Shown here one piece after another: positions 26,551-40,520 of a stretch of 64,000 nt of DNA. The DNA is from Coriaria nepalensis (lineage: Eukaryota; Streptophyta; Magnoliopsida; Cucurbitales; Coriariaceae), in the NCBI GenBank assembly GCA_027186245.1, contig CP114483.1, positions 16,388,220 through 16,452,219 on the forward strand. The letters run 5' to 3'. The notes beneath the pieces were generated by a model that was given only the letters and a program-made list of their open reading frames with translations, searched no databases and was not told where the DNA came from. The position numbers and the translations under genes are program-made. Position 1 is the first letter of the stretch; the number at the start of each line of letters is the position of its first letter.

Positions 26551-29084
26551 ATTCTAAAATCACTTCGGACGAAATTCACCTTTTAAACATGACTTTCGTG
26601 CATAACTTGCAGTTGATCTATTGAAGGCAACTATACATTTACTTAGCGTTAAAATCATGTCATTGAGGCTCTTCTAGTCATTAAATCATTATAAATGAAT
26701 TCGAACGAATTATATTTTTGCCCTTCAAACATGATTTTCTTACATAACCTAAAATTAATCTATTGAATACAACAATGCATTATTTTAGCCTTAAAGAGCA
26801 TATCATTCACTCTTCCCAGATCATTAAATTGTTTGAAAGCACTTCGCACTAGTTCTATTTTCGCATTTAAAACACGACTTTCATGCATAACTTGCAATTG
26901 ATCTACTGAAGGAAACTATGCATTTTTTTATTGTTAAAGTCATATTATTGCATCTCTTTTACTCATTAAATCATTCTAAATCACTTCAGACGAAATTCAC
27001 CTTTTAAACATGACTTTCGTGCATAACTTGCAGTTGATCTATTGAAGGCAACTATACATTTACTTAGCGTTAAAATCATGTCATTGAGGCTCTTCTAGTC
27101 ATTAAATCATTATAAATGAATTCGAACGAATTATATTTTTGCCCTTCAAACATGATTTTCTTACATAACCTAAAATTAATCTATTGAATACAACAATGCA
27201 TTATTTTAGCCTTAAAGAGCATATCATTCACTCTTCCCAGATCATTAAATTGTTTGAAAGCACTTCGAACTAGTTCTATTTTCGCATTTAAAACACGACT
27301 TTCATGCATGACTTGCAATTGATCTACTGAAGGCAACTATGCATTTTTTTAGTGTTAAAGTCATATTATTGCATCTCTTTTACCCATTAAATCATTCTAA
27401 ATCACTCCAGACGAAATTCACCTTTTAAACATGACTTTTGTGCATAACTTGCAGTTGATCTATTGAAGGCAACTATACATTTACTTAGCGTTAAAATCAT
27501 GTCATTGAGGCTCTTCTAGTCATTAAATCATTATAAATGAATTCGAACGAATTATATTTTTGCCCTTCAAACATGATTTTCTTACATCACCTGCAATTAA
27601 TCTATTGAATACAACAATGCATTATTTTAGCCTTAAAGAGCATATTATCATTCAGTCTTTTTAGATCATTAAATTGTTTGAAAGCACTTCGAACTAATTC
27701 TATTTTTGCATTTAAAACACGACTTTCATGCATAACTTGCAATTGATCTACTGAAGGCAACTACACATTTTTTTAGTGTTAAAGTCATATTATTGCATCT
27801 CTTTTACTCACTAAATGATTCTAAAATCACTTCGGACGAAATTCACCTTTTAAACATGACTTTCGTGCATAACTTGCAGTTGATCTATTGAAGGCAACTA
27901 TACATTTACTTAGCGTTAAAATCATGTCATTGAGGCTCTTCTAGTCATTAAATCATTATAAATGAATTCGAACGAATTATATTTTTGCCCTTCAAACATG
28001 ATTTTCTTACATAACCTAAAATTAATCTATTGAATACAACAATGCATTATTTTAGCCTTAAAGAGCATATCATTCACTCTTCCCAGATCATTAAATTGTT
28101 TGAAAGCACTTCGAACTAGTTCTATTTTCGCATTTAAAACACGACTTTCATGCATAACTTGCAATTGATCTACTGAAGGAAACTATGCATTTTTTTATTG
28201 TTAAAGTCATATTATTGCATCTCTTTTACTCATTAAATCATTCTAAATCACTTCAGACGAAATTCACCTTTTAAACATGACTTTCGTGCATAACTTGCAG
28301 TTGATCTATTGAAGGCAACTATACATTTACTTAGCGTTAAAATCATGTCATTGAGGCTCTTCTAGTCATTAAATCATTATAAATGAATTCGAACGAATTA
28401 TATTTTTGCCCTTCAAACATGATTTTCTTACATAACCTAAAATTAATCTATTGAATACAACAATGCATTATTTTAGCCTTAAAGAGCATATCATTCACTC
28501 TTCCCAGATCATTAAATTGTTTGAAAGCACTTCGAACTAGTTCTATTTTCGCATTTAAAACACGACTTTCATGCATGACTTGCAATTGATCTACTGAAGG
28601 CAACTATGCATTTTTTTAGTGTTAAAGTCATATTATTGCATCTCTTTTACCCATTAAATCATTCTAAATCACTCCAGACGAAATTCACCTTTTAAACATG
28701 ACTTTTGTGCATAACTTGCAGTTGATCTATTGAAGGCAACTATACATTTACTTAGCGTTAAAATCATGTCATTGAGGCTCTTCTAGTCATTAAATCATTA
28801 TAAATGAATTCGAACGAATTATATTTTTGCCCTTCAAACATGATTTTCTTACATCACCTGCAATTAATCTATTGAATACAACAATGCATTATTTTAGCCT
28901 TAAAGAGCATATTATCATTCAGTCTTTTCAGATCATTAAATTGTTTGAAAGCACTTCGAACTAATTCTATTTTTGCATTTAAAACACGACTTTCATGCAT
29001 AACTTGCAATTGATCTACTGAAGGCAACTACACATTTTTTTAGTGTTAAAGTCATATTATTGCATCTCTTTTACTCACTAAATG
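26551..29084 (+). repeat. Two adjacent copies of a 1,267-bp, three-unit higher-order repeat
   Basis: ATTCTAAAATCAC lies at 25,284, 26,551, 27,818 and 29,085, three equal steps of 1,267 bp. The copies 26,551-27,817 and 27,818-29,084 are nearly identical; by eye I found only GCACT against GAACT near 26,846/28,113, one T/C in CAGTCTTTTTAG against CAGTCTTTTCAG, and a G/A at the right end. The step equals three 421-bp units plus 4 bp: one unit has the 3-bp ATTATC insertion and another the extra A of CTAAAATC. Each copy uses three different unit types in order, so this is a nine-monomer higher-order repeat. The preceding copy (25,284-26,550) shares the frame but differs in its first unit. Confidence 0.83.
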
Positions 29085-32000
29085 ATTCTAAAATCACTTC
29101 AGACGAAATTCACCTTTTAAACATGACTTTCGTGCATAACTTGCAGTTGATCTATTGAAGGCAACTATACATTTACTTAGCGTTAAAATCATGTCATTGA
29201 GGCTCTTCTAGTCATTAAATCATTATAAATGAATTCGAACGAATTATATTTTTGCCCTTCAAACATGATTTTCTTACATAACCTAAAATTAATCTATTGA
29301 ATACAACAATGCATTATTTTAGCCTTAAAGAGCATATCATTCAGTCTTTTTAGATCATTAAATTGTTTGAAAGCACTTCGAACTAGTTCTATTTTCGCAT
29401 TTAAAACACTACTTTCATGCATGACTTGCAATTGATCTACTGAAGGCAACTATGCATTTTTTTATTGTTAAAGTCATATTATTGCATCTCTTTTACTCAT
29501 TAAATCATTCTAAATCACTTCAGACGAAATTCACCTTTTAAACATGACTTTCGTGCATAACTTGCAGTTGATCTATTGAAGGCAACTATACATTTACTTA
29601 GCGTTAAAATCATGTCATTGAGGCTCTTCTAGTCATTAAATCATTATAAATGAATTCGAACGAATTATATTTTTGCCCTTCAAACATGATTTTCTTACAT
29701 CACCTGCAATTAATCTATTGAATACAACAATGCATTATTTTAGCCTTAAAGAGCATATTATCATTCAATCTTTTTAGATCATTAAATTGTTTGAAAGCAC
29801 TTCGAACTAATTCTATTTTCGCATTTAAACACGACTTTCATGCATAACTTGCAATTGATCTACAGAAGGCAACTACACATTTTTTTAGTGTTAAAGTCAT
29901 ATTATTGCATCTCTTTTACTCATTAAATCATTCTAAATCACTTCAGACGAAATTCACCTTTTAAACATGACTTTCGTGCATAACTTGCAGTTGATCTATT
30001 GAAGGCAACTATACATTTACTTAGCATTAAAATCATGTCATTGAGGCTCTTCTAGTCATTAAATCATTATAAATGAATTCGAACGAATTATATTTTTGCC
30101 CTTCAAACATGATTTTCTTACATAACCTAAAATTAATCTATTGAATACAACAATGCATTATTTTAGCCTTAAAGAGCATATCATTCACTCTTCCCAGATC
30201 ATTAAATTGTTTGAAAGCACTTCGAACTAGTTCTATTTTCGCATTTAAAACCCGACTTTCATGCATAACTTGCAATTGATCTACTGAAGGAAACTATGCA
30301 TTTTTTTATTGTTAAAGTCATGTTATTGCATCTCTTTTACTCATTAAATCATTCTAAATCACTTCAGACGAAATTCACCTTTTAAACATGACTTTCGTGC
30401 ATAACTTGCAGTTGATCTATTGAAGGCAACTATACATTTACTTAGCGTTAAAATCATGTCATTGAGGCTCTTCTAGTCATTAAATCATTATAAATGAATT
30501 CGAACGAATTATATTTTTGCCCTTCAAACATGATTTTCTTACATAACCTAAAATTAATCTATTGAATACAACAATGCATTATTTTAGCCTTAAAGAGCAT
30601 ATCATTCACTCTTCCCGGATCATTAAATTGTTTGAAAGCACTTCGAACTAGTTCTATTTTCGCATTTAAAACACGACTTTCATGCATGACTTGCAATTGA
30701 TCTACTGAAGGCAACTATGCATTTTTTTAGTGTTAAAGTCATATTATTGCATCTCTTTTACCCATGAAATCATTCTAAATCACTCCAGACGAAATTCACC
30801 TTTTAAACATGACTTTTGTGCATAACTTGCAGTTGATCTACTGAAGGCAACTATACATTTACTTAGTGTTAAAATCATGTCATTGAGGCTCTTCTAGTCA
30901 TTAAATCATTCTAAATGAATTCGAACTAATTATATTTTTGCCCTTCAAACATGATTTTCTTACATCACCTGCAATTAATCTATTGAATACAACAATGCAT
31001 TATTTTAGCCTTAAAGAGCATATTATCATTCAGTCTTTTTAGATCATTAAATTGTTTGAAAGCACTTCGAACTAATTCTATTTTCGCATTTAAAACACGA
31101 CTCTCATGCATAACTTGCAATTGATCTACTGAAGGCAACTACACATTTTTTTAGTGTTAAAGTCATATTATTGCATCTCTTTTACTCACTAAATGATTCT
31201 AAATCACTTCAGACGAAATTCACCTTTTAAATATGACTTTCGTGCATAACTTGCAGTTGATCTACTGAAGGCAACTATACATTTACTTAGCGTTAAAATC
31301 ATGTCATTGAGGCTCTTCTAGTCATTAAATCATTATAAATGAATTCGAATGAATTATATTTTTGCCCTTCAAACATGATTTTCTTACATAACCTGCAATT
31401 AATCTATTGAATACAACAATGCATTATTTTAGCCTTAAAGAGCATATCATTCAGTCTTTGTAGATCATTAAATTGTTTGAAAGCACTTCGAACTAATTCT
31501 ATTTTTGCATTTAAAACACGACTTTCATGCATAACTTGCAATTGATCTACTGAAGGCAACTACACATTTTTTTAGTGTTAAAGTCATATTATTGCATCTC
31601 TTTTACTCACTAAATGATTCTAAAATCACTTCGGACGAAATTCACCTTTTAAACATGACTTTCGTGCATAACTTGCAGTTGATCTATTGAAGGCAACTAT
31701 ACATTTACTTAGCGTTAAAATCATGTCATTGAGGCTCTTCTAGTCATTAAATCATTATAAATGAATTCGAACGAATTATATTTTTGCCCTTCAAACATGA
31801 TTTTCTTACATCACCTGCAATTAATCTATTGAATACAACAATGCATTATTTTAGCCTTAAAGAGCATATTATCATTCAGTCTTTTCAGATCATTAAATTG
31901 TTTGAAAGCACTTCGAACTAATTCTATTTTTGCATTTAAAACACGACTTTCATGCATAACTTGCAATTGATCTACTGAAGGCAACTACACATTTTTTTAG

Positions 32001-32194
32001 TGTTAAAGTCATATTATTGCATCTCTTTTACTCACTAAATGATTCTAAAATCACTTCAGACGAAATTCACCTTTTAAACATGACTTTCGTGCATAACTTG
32101 CAGTTGATCTATTGAAGGCAACTATACATTTACTTAGCGTTAAAATCATGTCATTGAGGCTCTTCTAGTCATTAAATCATTATAAATGAATTCG
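28542..32194 (+). repeat. Second copy of the 3.65-kb block
   Basis: It matches 21,784-25,436 at +6,758 bp. Its central part (about 29,557-31,497) was copied once more at +3,803 bp, so the segment with CCCATGAA, CTCTCATGC and TAAATATGAC exists three times in the window. Confidence 0.85.
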
Positions 32195-33359
32195 AACGAA
32201 TTATATTTTTGCCCTTCAAACATGATTTTCTTACATAACCTAAAATTAATCTATTGAATACAACAATGCATTATTTTAGCCTTAAAGAGCATATCATTCA
32301 CTCTTGCCAGATCATTAAATTGTTTGAAAGCACTTCGAACTAGTTCTATTTTCGCATTTAAAACACTACTTTCATGCATGACTTGCAATTGATCTACTGA
32401 AGGCAACTATGCATTTTTTTATTGTTAAAGTCATATTATTGCATCTCTTTTACTCATTAAATCATTCTAAATCACTTCAGACGAAATTCACCTTTTAAAC
32501 ATGACTTTCGTGCATAACTTGCAGTTGATCTATTGAAGGCAACTATACATTTACTTAGCGTTAAAATCATGTCATTGAGGCTCTTCTAGTCATTAAATCA
32601 TTATAAATGAATTCGAACGAATTATATTTTTGCCCTTCAAACATGATTTTCTTACATCACCTGCAATTAATCTATTGAATACAACAATGCATTATTTTAG
32701 CCTTAAAGAGCATATTATCATTCAGTCTTTTTAGATCATTAAATTGTTTGAAAGCACTTCGAACTAATTCTATTTTTGCATTTAAAACACGACTTTCATG
32801 CATAACTTGCAATTGATCTACTGAAGGCAACTACACATTTTTTTAGTGTTAAAGTCATATTATTGCATCTCTTTTACTCACTAAATGATTCTAAAATCAC
32901 TTCGGACGAAATTCACCTTTTAAACATGACTTTCGTGCATAACTTGCAGTTGATCTATTGAAGGCAACTATACATTTACTTAGCGTTAAAATCATGTCAT
33001 TGAGGCTCTTCTAGTCATTAAATCATTATAAATGAATTCGAACGAATTATATTTTTGCCCTTCAAACATGATTTTCTTACATAACCTAAAATTAATCTAT
33101 TGAATACAACAATGCATTATTTTAGCCTTAAAGAGCATATCATTCACTCTTCCCAGATCATTAAATTGTTTGAAAGCACTTCGAACTAGTTCTATTTTCG
33201 CATTTAAAACACGACTTTCATGCATGATTTGCAATTGATCTACTGAAGGCAACTATGCATTTTTTTAGTGTTAAAGTCATATTATTGCATCTCTTTTACC
33301 CATTAAATCATTCTAAATCACTCCAGACGAAATTCACCTTTTAAACATGACTTTTGTGC

Positions 33360-35300
33360 ATAACTTGCAGTTGATCTATTGAAGGCAACTATACATTTAC
33401 TTAGCGTTAAAATCATGTCATTGAGGCTCTTCTAGTCATTAAATCATTATAAATGAATTCGAACGAATTATATTTTTGCCCTTCAAACATGATTTTCTTA
33501 CATCACCTGCAATTAATCTATTGAATACAACAATGCATTATTTTAGCCTTAAAGAGCATATTATCATTCAATCTTTTTAGATCATTAAATTGTTTGAAAG
33601 CACTTCGAACTAATTCTATTTTCGCATTTAAACACGACTTTCATGCATAACTTGCAATTGATCTACTGAAGGCAACTACACATTTTTTTAGTGTTAAAGT
33701 CATATTATTGCATCTCTTTTACTCATTAAATCATTCTAAATCACTTCAGACGAAATTCACCTTTTAAACATGACTTTCGTGCATAACTTGCAGTTGATCT
33801 ATTGAAGGCAACTATACATTTACTTAGCATTAAAATCATGTCATTGAGGCTCTTCTAGTCATTAAATCATTATAAATGAATTCGAACGAATTATATTTTT
33901 GCCCTTCAAACATGATTTTCTTACATAACCTAAAATTAATCTATTGAATACAACAATGCATTATTTTAGCCTTAAAGAGCATATCATTCACTCTTCCCAG
34001 ATCATTAAATTGTTTGAAAGCACTTCGAACTAGTTCTATTTTCGCATTTAAAACCCGACTTTCATGCATAACTTGCAATTGATCTACTGAAGGAAACTAT
34101 GCATTTTTTTATTGTTAAAGTCATGTTATTGCATCTCTTTTACTCATTAAATCATTCTAAATCACTTCAGACGAAATTCACCTTTTAAACATGACTTTCG
34201 TGCATAACTTGCAGTTGATCTATTGAAGGCAACTATACATTTACTTAGCGTTAAAATCATGTCATTGAGGCTCTTCTAGTCATTAAATCATTATAAATGA
34301 ATTCGAACGAATTATATTTTTGCCCTTCAAACATGATTTTCTTACATAACCTAAAATTAATCTATTGAATACAACAATGCATTATTTTAGCCTTAAAGAG
34401 CATATCATTCACTCTTCCCGGATCATTAAATTGTTTGAAAGCACTTCGAACTAGTTCTATTTTCGCATTTAAAACACGACTTTCATGCATGACTTGCAAT
34501 TGATCTACTGAAGGCAACTATGCATTTTTTTAGTGTTAAAGTCATATTATTGCATCTCTTTTACCCATGAAATCATTCTAAATCACTCCAGACGAAATTC
34601 ACCTTTTAAACATGACTTTTGTGCATAACTTGCAGTTGATCTACTGAAGGCAACTATACATTTACTTAGTGTTAAAATCATGTCATTGAGGCTCTTCTAG
34701 TCATTAAATCATTCTAAATGAATTCGAACTAATTATATTTTTGCCCTTCAAACATGATTTTCTTACATCACCTGCAATTAATCTATTGAATACAACAATG
34801 CATTATTTTAGCCTTAAAGAGCATATTATCATTCAGTCTTTTTAGATCATTAAATTGTTTGAAAGCACTTCGAACTAATTCTATTTTCGCATTTAAAACA
34901 CGACTCTCATGCATAACTTGCAATTGATCTACTGAAGGCAACTACACATTTTTTTAGTGTTAAAGTCATATTATTGCATCTCTTTTACTCACTAAATGAT
35001 TCTAAATCACTTCAGACGAAATTCACCTTTTAAATATGACTTTCGTGCATAACTTGCAGTTGATCTACTGAAGGCAACTATACATTTACTTAGCGTTAAA
35101 ATCATGTCATTGAGGCTCTTCTAGTCATTAAATCATTATAAATGAATTCGAATGAATTATATTTTTGCCCTTCAAACATGATTTTCTTACATAACCTGCA
35201 ATTAATCTATTGAATACAACAATGCATTATTTTAGCCTTAAAGAGCATATCATTCAGTCTTTGTAGATCATTAAATTGTTTGAAAGCACTTCGAACTAGT
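33360..35300 (+). repeat. Third copy of the central ~1.9 kb of that block (offset 3,803 bp)
   Basis: Matches 29,557-31,497 at +3,803 bp. Anchors are CCCATGAA (30,761/34,564), CTCTCATGC (31,101/34,904) and TAAATATGAC. One visible difference is CTACTGAAGG at about 33,663 against CTACAGAAGG at 29,860. The left limit is set by TTTTGTGC against TTTCGTGC, and the right by CTAGTTC against CTAATTC. Confidence 0.82.
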
Positions 35301-38300
35301 TCTATTTTCGCATTTAAAACACGACTTTCATGCATGACTTGCAATTGATCTACTGAAGGCAACTATGCATTTTTTTAGTGTTAAAGTCATATTATTGCAT
35401 CTCTTTTACTCATTAAATCATTCTAAATCACTTCAGACGAAATTCACCTTTTAAACATGACTTTCGTGCATAACTTGCAGTTGATCTATTGAAGGCAACT
35501 ATACATTTACTTAGTGTTAAAATCATGTCATTGAGGCTCTTCTAGTCATTAAATCATTATAAATGAAATCGAACGAATTATATTTTTGCCCTTCAAACAT
35601 GATTTTCTTACATAACCTAAAATTAATCTATTGAATACAACAATGCATTATTTTAGCCTTAAAGAGCATATCATTCACTCTTCCCAAATCATTAAATTGT
35701 TTGAAAGCACTTCGAACTAGTTCTATTTTCGCATTTAAAACACGACTTTCATGCATGACTTGCAATTCATCTACTGAAGGCAACTATGCATTTTTTTAGT
35801 GTTAAAGTCATATTATTGCATCTCTTTTACTCATTAAATCATTCTAAATCACTTCAGACGAAATTCACCTTTTAAACAAGACTTTCGTGCATAACTTGCA
35901 GTTGATCTATTGAAGGGAACTATACATTTACTTAGTGTTAAAATCATGTCATTGAGGCTCTTCTAGTCATTAAATCATTATAAATGAATTCGAACGAATT
36001 TTATTTTTGCCCTTCAAAAATGATTTTCTTACATAACCTACAATTAATCTATTGAATACAACAATGCATTATTTTAGCCTTAAAGAGCATATCATTCACT
36101 CTTCCCAGATCATTAAATTGTTTGAAAGCACTTCGAACTAGTTCTATTTTCGCATTTAAAACACGACTTTCATGCATGACTTGCAATTGATCTACTGAAG
36201 GCAACTATGCATTTTTTTAGTGTTAAAGTCATATTATTGCATCTCTTTTACCCATTAAATCATTCTAAATCACTCCAGACGAAATTCACCTTTTAAACAT
36301 GACTTTTGTGCATAACTTGCAGTTGATCTACTGAAGGCAACTATACATTTACTTAGCGTTAAAATCATGTCATTGAGGCTCTTCTAGTCATTAAATCATT
36401 ATAAATGAATTCGAATGAATTATATTTTTGCCCTTCAAACATGATTTTCTTACATAACCTGCAATTAATCTATTGAATACAACAATGCATTATTTTAGCC
36501 TTAAAGAGCATATCATTCAGTCTTTGTAGATCATTAAATTGTTTGAAAGCACTTCGAACTAGTTCTATTTTCGCATTTAAAACACGACTTTCATGCATGA
36601 CTTGCAATTGATCTACTGAAGGCAACTATGCATTTTTTTAGTGTTAAAGTCATATTATTGCATCTCTTTTACCCATTAAATCATTCTAAATCACTCCAGA
36701 CGAAATTCACCTTTTAAACATGACTTTTGTGCATAACTTGCAGTTGATCTATTGAAGGCAACTATACATTTACTTAGCGTTAAAATCATGTCATTGAGGC
36801 TCTTCTAGTCATTAAATCATTATAAATGAATTCGAACGAATTATATTTTTGCCCTTCAAACATGATTTTCTTACATAACCTACAATTAATCTATTGAATA
36901 CAACAATGCATTATTTTAGCCTTAAAGAGCATATTATCATTCAGTCTTTTTAGATCATTAAATTGTTTGAAAGCACTTCGAACTAATTCTATTTTCGCAT
37001 TTAAAACACGACTTTCATGCATAACTTGCAATTGATCTACTGAAGGCAACTACACATTTTTTTAGTGTTAAAGTCATATTATTGCATCTCTTTTACTCAC
37101 TAAATGATTCTAAATCACTTCAGACGAAATTCACCTTTTAAATATGACTTTCGTGCATGACTTGCAGTTGATCTACTGAAGGCAACTATACATTTACTTA
37201 GCGTTAAAATCATGTCATTGAGGCTCTTCTAGTCATTAAATCATTATAAATGAATTCGAATGAATTATATTTTTGCCCTTCAAACATGATTTTCTTACAT
37301 AACCTGCAATTAATCTATTGAATACAACAATGCATTATTTTAGCCTTAAAGAGCATATCATTCAGTCTTTGTAGATCATTAAATTGTTTGAAAGCACTTC
37401 GAACTAGTTCTATTTTCGCATTTAAAACACGACTTTCATGCATGACTTGCAATTGATCTACTGAAGGCAACTATGCATTTTTTTAGTGTTAAAGTCATAT
37501 TATTGCATCTCTTTTACCCATTAAATCATTCTAAATCACTCCAGACGAAATTCACCTTTTAAACATGACTTTTGTGCATAACTTGCAGTTGATCTACTGA
37601 ACGCAACTATACATTTACTTAGCTTTAAAATCATGTCATTGAGGCTCTTCTAGTCATTAAATCATTATAAACGAATTCGAACTAATTATATTTTTGCCCT
37701 TCAAACATGATTTTCTTACATCACCTGCAATTAATCTATTGAATACAACAATGCATTATTTTAGCCTTAAAGAGCATATTATCATTCAGTCTTTTTAGAT
37801 CATTAAATTGTTTGAAAGCACTTCGAACTAATTCTATTTTCGCATTTAAAACACGACTTTCATGCATAACTTGCAGTTGATCTACTGAAGGCAACTACAC
37901 ATTTTTTTAGTGTTAAAGTCATATTATTGCATCTCTTTTACTCACTAAATGATTCTAAATCACTTCCGACGAAATTCACCTTTTAAATATGACTTTCGTG
38001 CATAACTTGCAGTTCATCTACTGAAGGCAACTATACATTTACTTAGCGTTAAAATCATGTCATTGAGGCTCTTCTAGTCATTAAATCATTATAAATGAAT
38101 TCGAATGAATTATATTTTTGCCCTTCAAACATGATTTTCTTACATAACCTGCAATTAATCTATTGAATACAACAATGCATTATTTTAGCCTTAAAGAGCA
38201 TATCATTCAGTCTTTGTAGATCATTAAATTGTTTGAAAGCACTTCGAACTAGTTCTATTTTCGCATTTAAAACACGACTTTCATGCATGACTTGCAATTG

Positions 38301-38718
38301 ATCTACTGAAGGCAACTATGCATTTTTTTAGTGTTAAAGTCATATTATTGCATCTCTTTTACTCATTAAATCATTCTAAATCACTTCAGACGAAATTCAC
38401 CTTTTAAACATGACTTTCGTGCATAACTTGCAGTTGATCTATTGAAGGCAACTATACATTTACTTAGTGTTAAAATCATGTCATTGAGGCTCTTCTAGTC
38501 ATTAAATCATTATAAATGAAATCGAACGAATTATATTTTTGCCCTTCAAACATGATTTTCTTACATAACCTAAAATTAATCTATTGAATACAACAATGCA
38601 TTATTTTAGCCTTAAAGAGCATATCATTCACTCTTCCCAAATCATTAAATTGTTTGAAAGCACTTCGAACTAGTTCTATTTTCGCATTTAAAACACGACT
38701 TTCATGCATGACTTGCAA
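35045..38718 (+). repeat. 3.7-kb block duplicated at 39,261-42,934 (offset 4,216 bp)
   Basis: Markers at a constant offset of 4,216 bp are ATGAAATCGAAC (35,565/39,781 and 38,518/42,734), the rare ACGAATTCGAACTAATT (37,671/41,887), TTCCGACG near 37.97/42.18 kb, and AATATGACTTTCGTGCATGAC near 37.14/41.36 kb. I saw only one substitution (C to T near 42,679), so this is one of the youngest large duplications in the window. The left limit is set by TTTCGTGC against TTTTGTGC, and the right by AATTCATC against AATTGATC. The offset equals ten units. Confidence 0.87.
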
Positions 38719-40520
38719 TTCATCTACTGAAGGCAACTATGCATTTTTTTAGTGTTAAAGTCATATTATTGCATCTCTTTTACTCATTAAATCATTCTAA
38801 ATCACTTCAGACGAAATTCACCTTTTAAACAAGACTTTCGTGCATAACTTGCAGTTGATCTATTGAAGGGAACTATACATTTACTTAGTGTTAAAATCAT
38901 GTCATTGAGGCTCTTCTAGTCATTAAATCATTATAAATGAATTCGAACGAATTTTATTTTTGCCCTTCAAAAATGATTTTCTTACATAACCTACAATTAA
39001 TCTATTGAATACAACAATGCATTATTTTAGCCTTAAAGAGCATATCATTCACTCTTCCCAGATCATTAAATTGTTTGAAAGCACTTCGAACTAGTTCTAT
39101 TTTCGCATTTAAAACACGACTTTCATGCATGACTTGCAATTGATCTACTGAAGGCAACTATGCATTTTTTTAGTGTTAAAGTCATATTATTGCATCTCTT
39201 TTACCCATTAAATCATTCTAAATCACTCCAGACGAAATTCACCTTTTAAACATGACTTTTGTGCATAACTTGCAGTTGATCTACTGAAGGCAACTATACA
39301 TTTACTTAGCGTTAAAATCATGTCATTGAGGCTCTTCTAGTCATTAAATCATTATAAATGAATTCGAATGAATTATATTTTTGCCCTTCAAACATGATTT
39401 TCTTACATAACCTGCAATTAATCTATTGAATACAACAATGCATTATTTTAGCCTTAAAGAGCATATCATTCAGTCTTTGTAGATCATTAAATTGTTTGAA
39501 AGCACTTCGAACTAGTTCTATTTTCGCATTTAAAACACGACTTTCATGCATGACTTGCAATTGATCTACTGAAGGCAACTATGCATTTTTTTAGTGTTAA
39601 AGTCATATTATTGCATCTCTTTTACTCATTAAATCATTCTAAATCACTTCAGACGAAATTCACCTTTTAAACATGACTTTCGTGCATAACTTGCAGTTGA
39701 TCTATTGAAGGCAACTATACATTTACTTAGTGTTAAAATCATGTCATTGAGGCTCTTCTAGTCATTAAATCATTATAAATGAAATCGAACGAATTATATT
39801 TTTGCCCTTCAAACATGATTTTCTTACATAACCTAAAATTAATCTATTGAATACAACAATGCATTATTTTAGCCTTAAAGAGCATATCATTCACTCTTCC
39901 CAAATCATTAAATTGTTTGAAAGCACTTCGAACTAGTTCTATTTTCGCATTTAAAACACGACTTTCATGCATGACTTGCAATTCATCTACTGAAGGCAAC
40001 TATGCATTTTTTTAGTGTTAAAGTCATATTATTGCATCTCTTTTACTCATTAAATCATTCTAAATCACTTCAGACGAAATTCACCTTTTAAACAAGACTT
40101 TCGTGCATAACTTGCAGTTGATCTATTGAAGGGAACTATACATTTACTTAGTGTTAAAATCATGTCATTGAGGCTCTTCTAGTCATTAAATCATTATAAA
40201 TGAATTCGAACGAATTTTATTTTTGCCCTTCAAAAATGATTTTCTTACATAACCTACAATTAATCTATTGAATACAACAATGCATTATTTTAGCCTTAAA
40301 GAGCATATCATTCACTCTTCCCAGATCATTAAATTGTTTGAAAGCACTTCGAACTAGTTCTATTTTCGCATTTAAAACACGACTTTCATGCATGACTTGC
40401 AATTGATCTACTGAAGGCAACTATGCATTTTTTTAGTGTTAAAGTCATATTATTGCATCTCTTTTACCCATTAAATCATTCTAAATCACTCCAGACGAAA
40501 TTCACCTTTTAAACATGACT
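38204..40520 (+). repeat. Tandem pair of a 1,263-bp, three-unit module
   Basis: A module marked by ATGAAATCGAAC, AATTCATCTACTG, AAACAAGACTTTCG and GAAGGGAAC occurs at about 35.3-36.3, 38.2-39.3 and 39.5-40.5 kb. The step between the last two is 1,263 bp (38,518 to 39,781), exactly three 421-bp units; the step from the first is 2,953 bp. The module is thus tandem here and single on the left. Confidence 0.78.
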
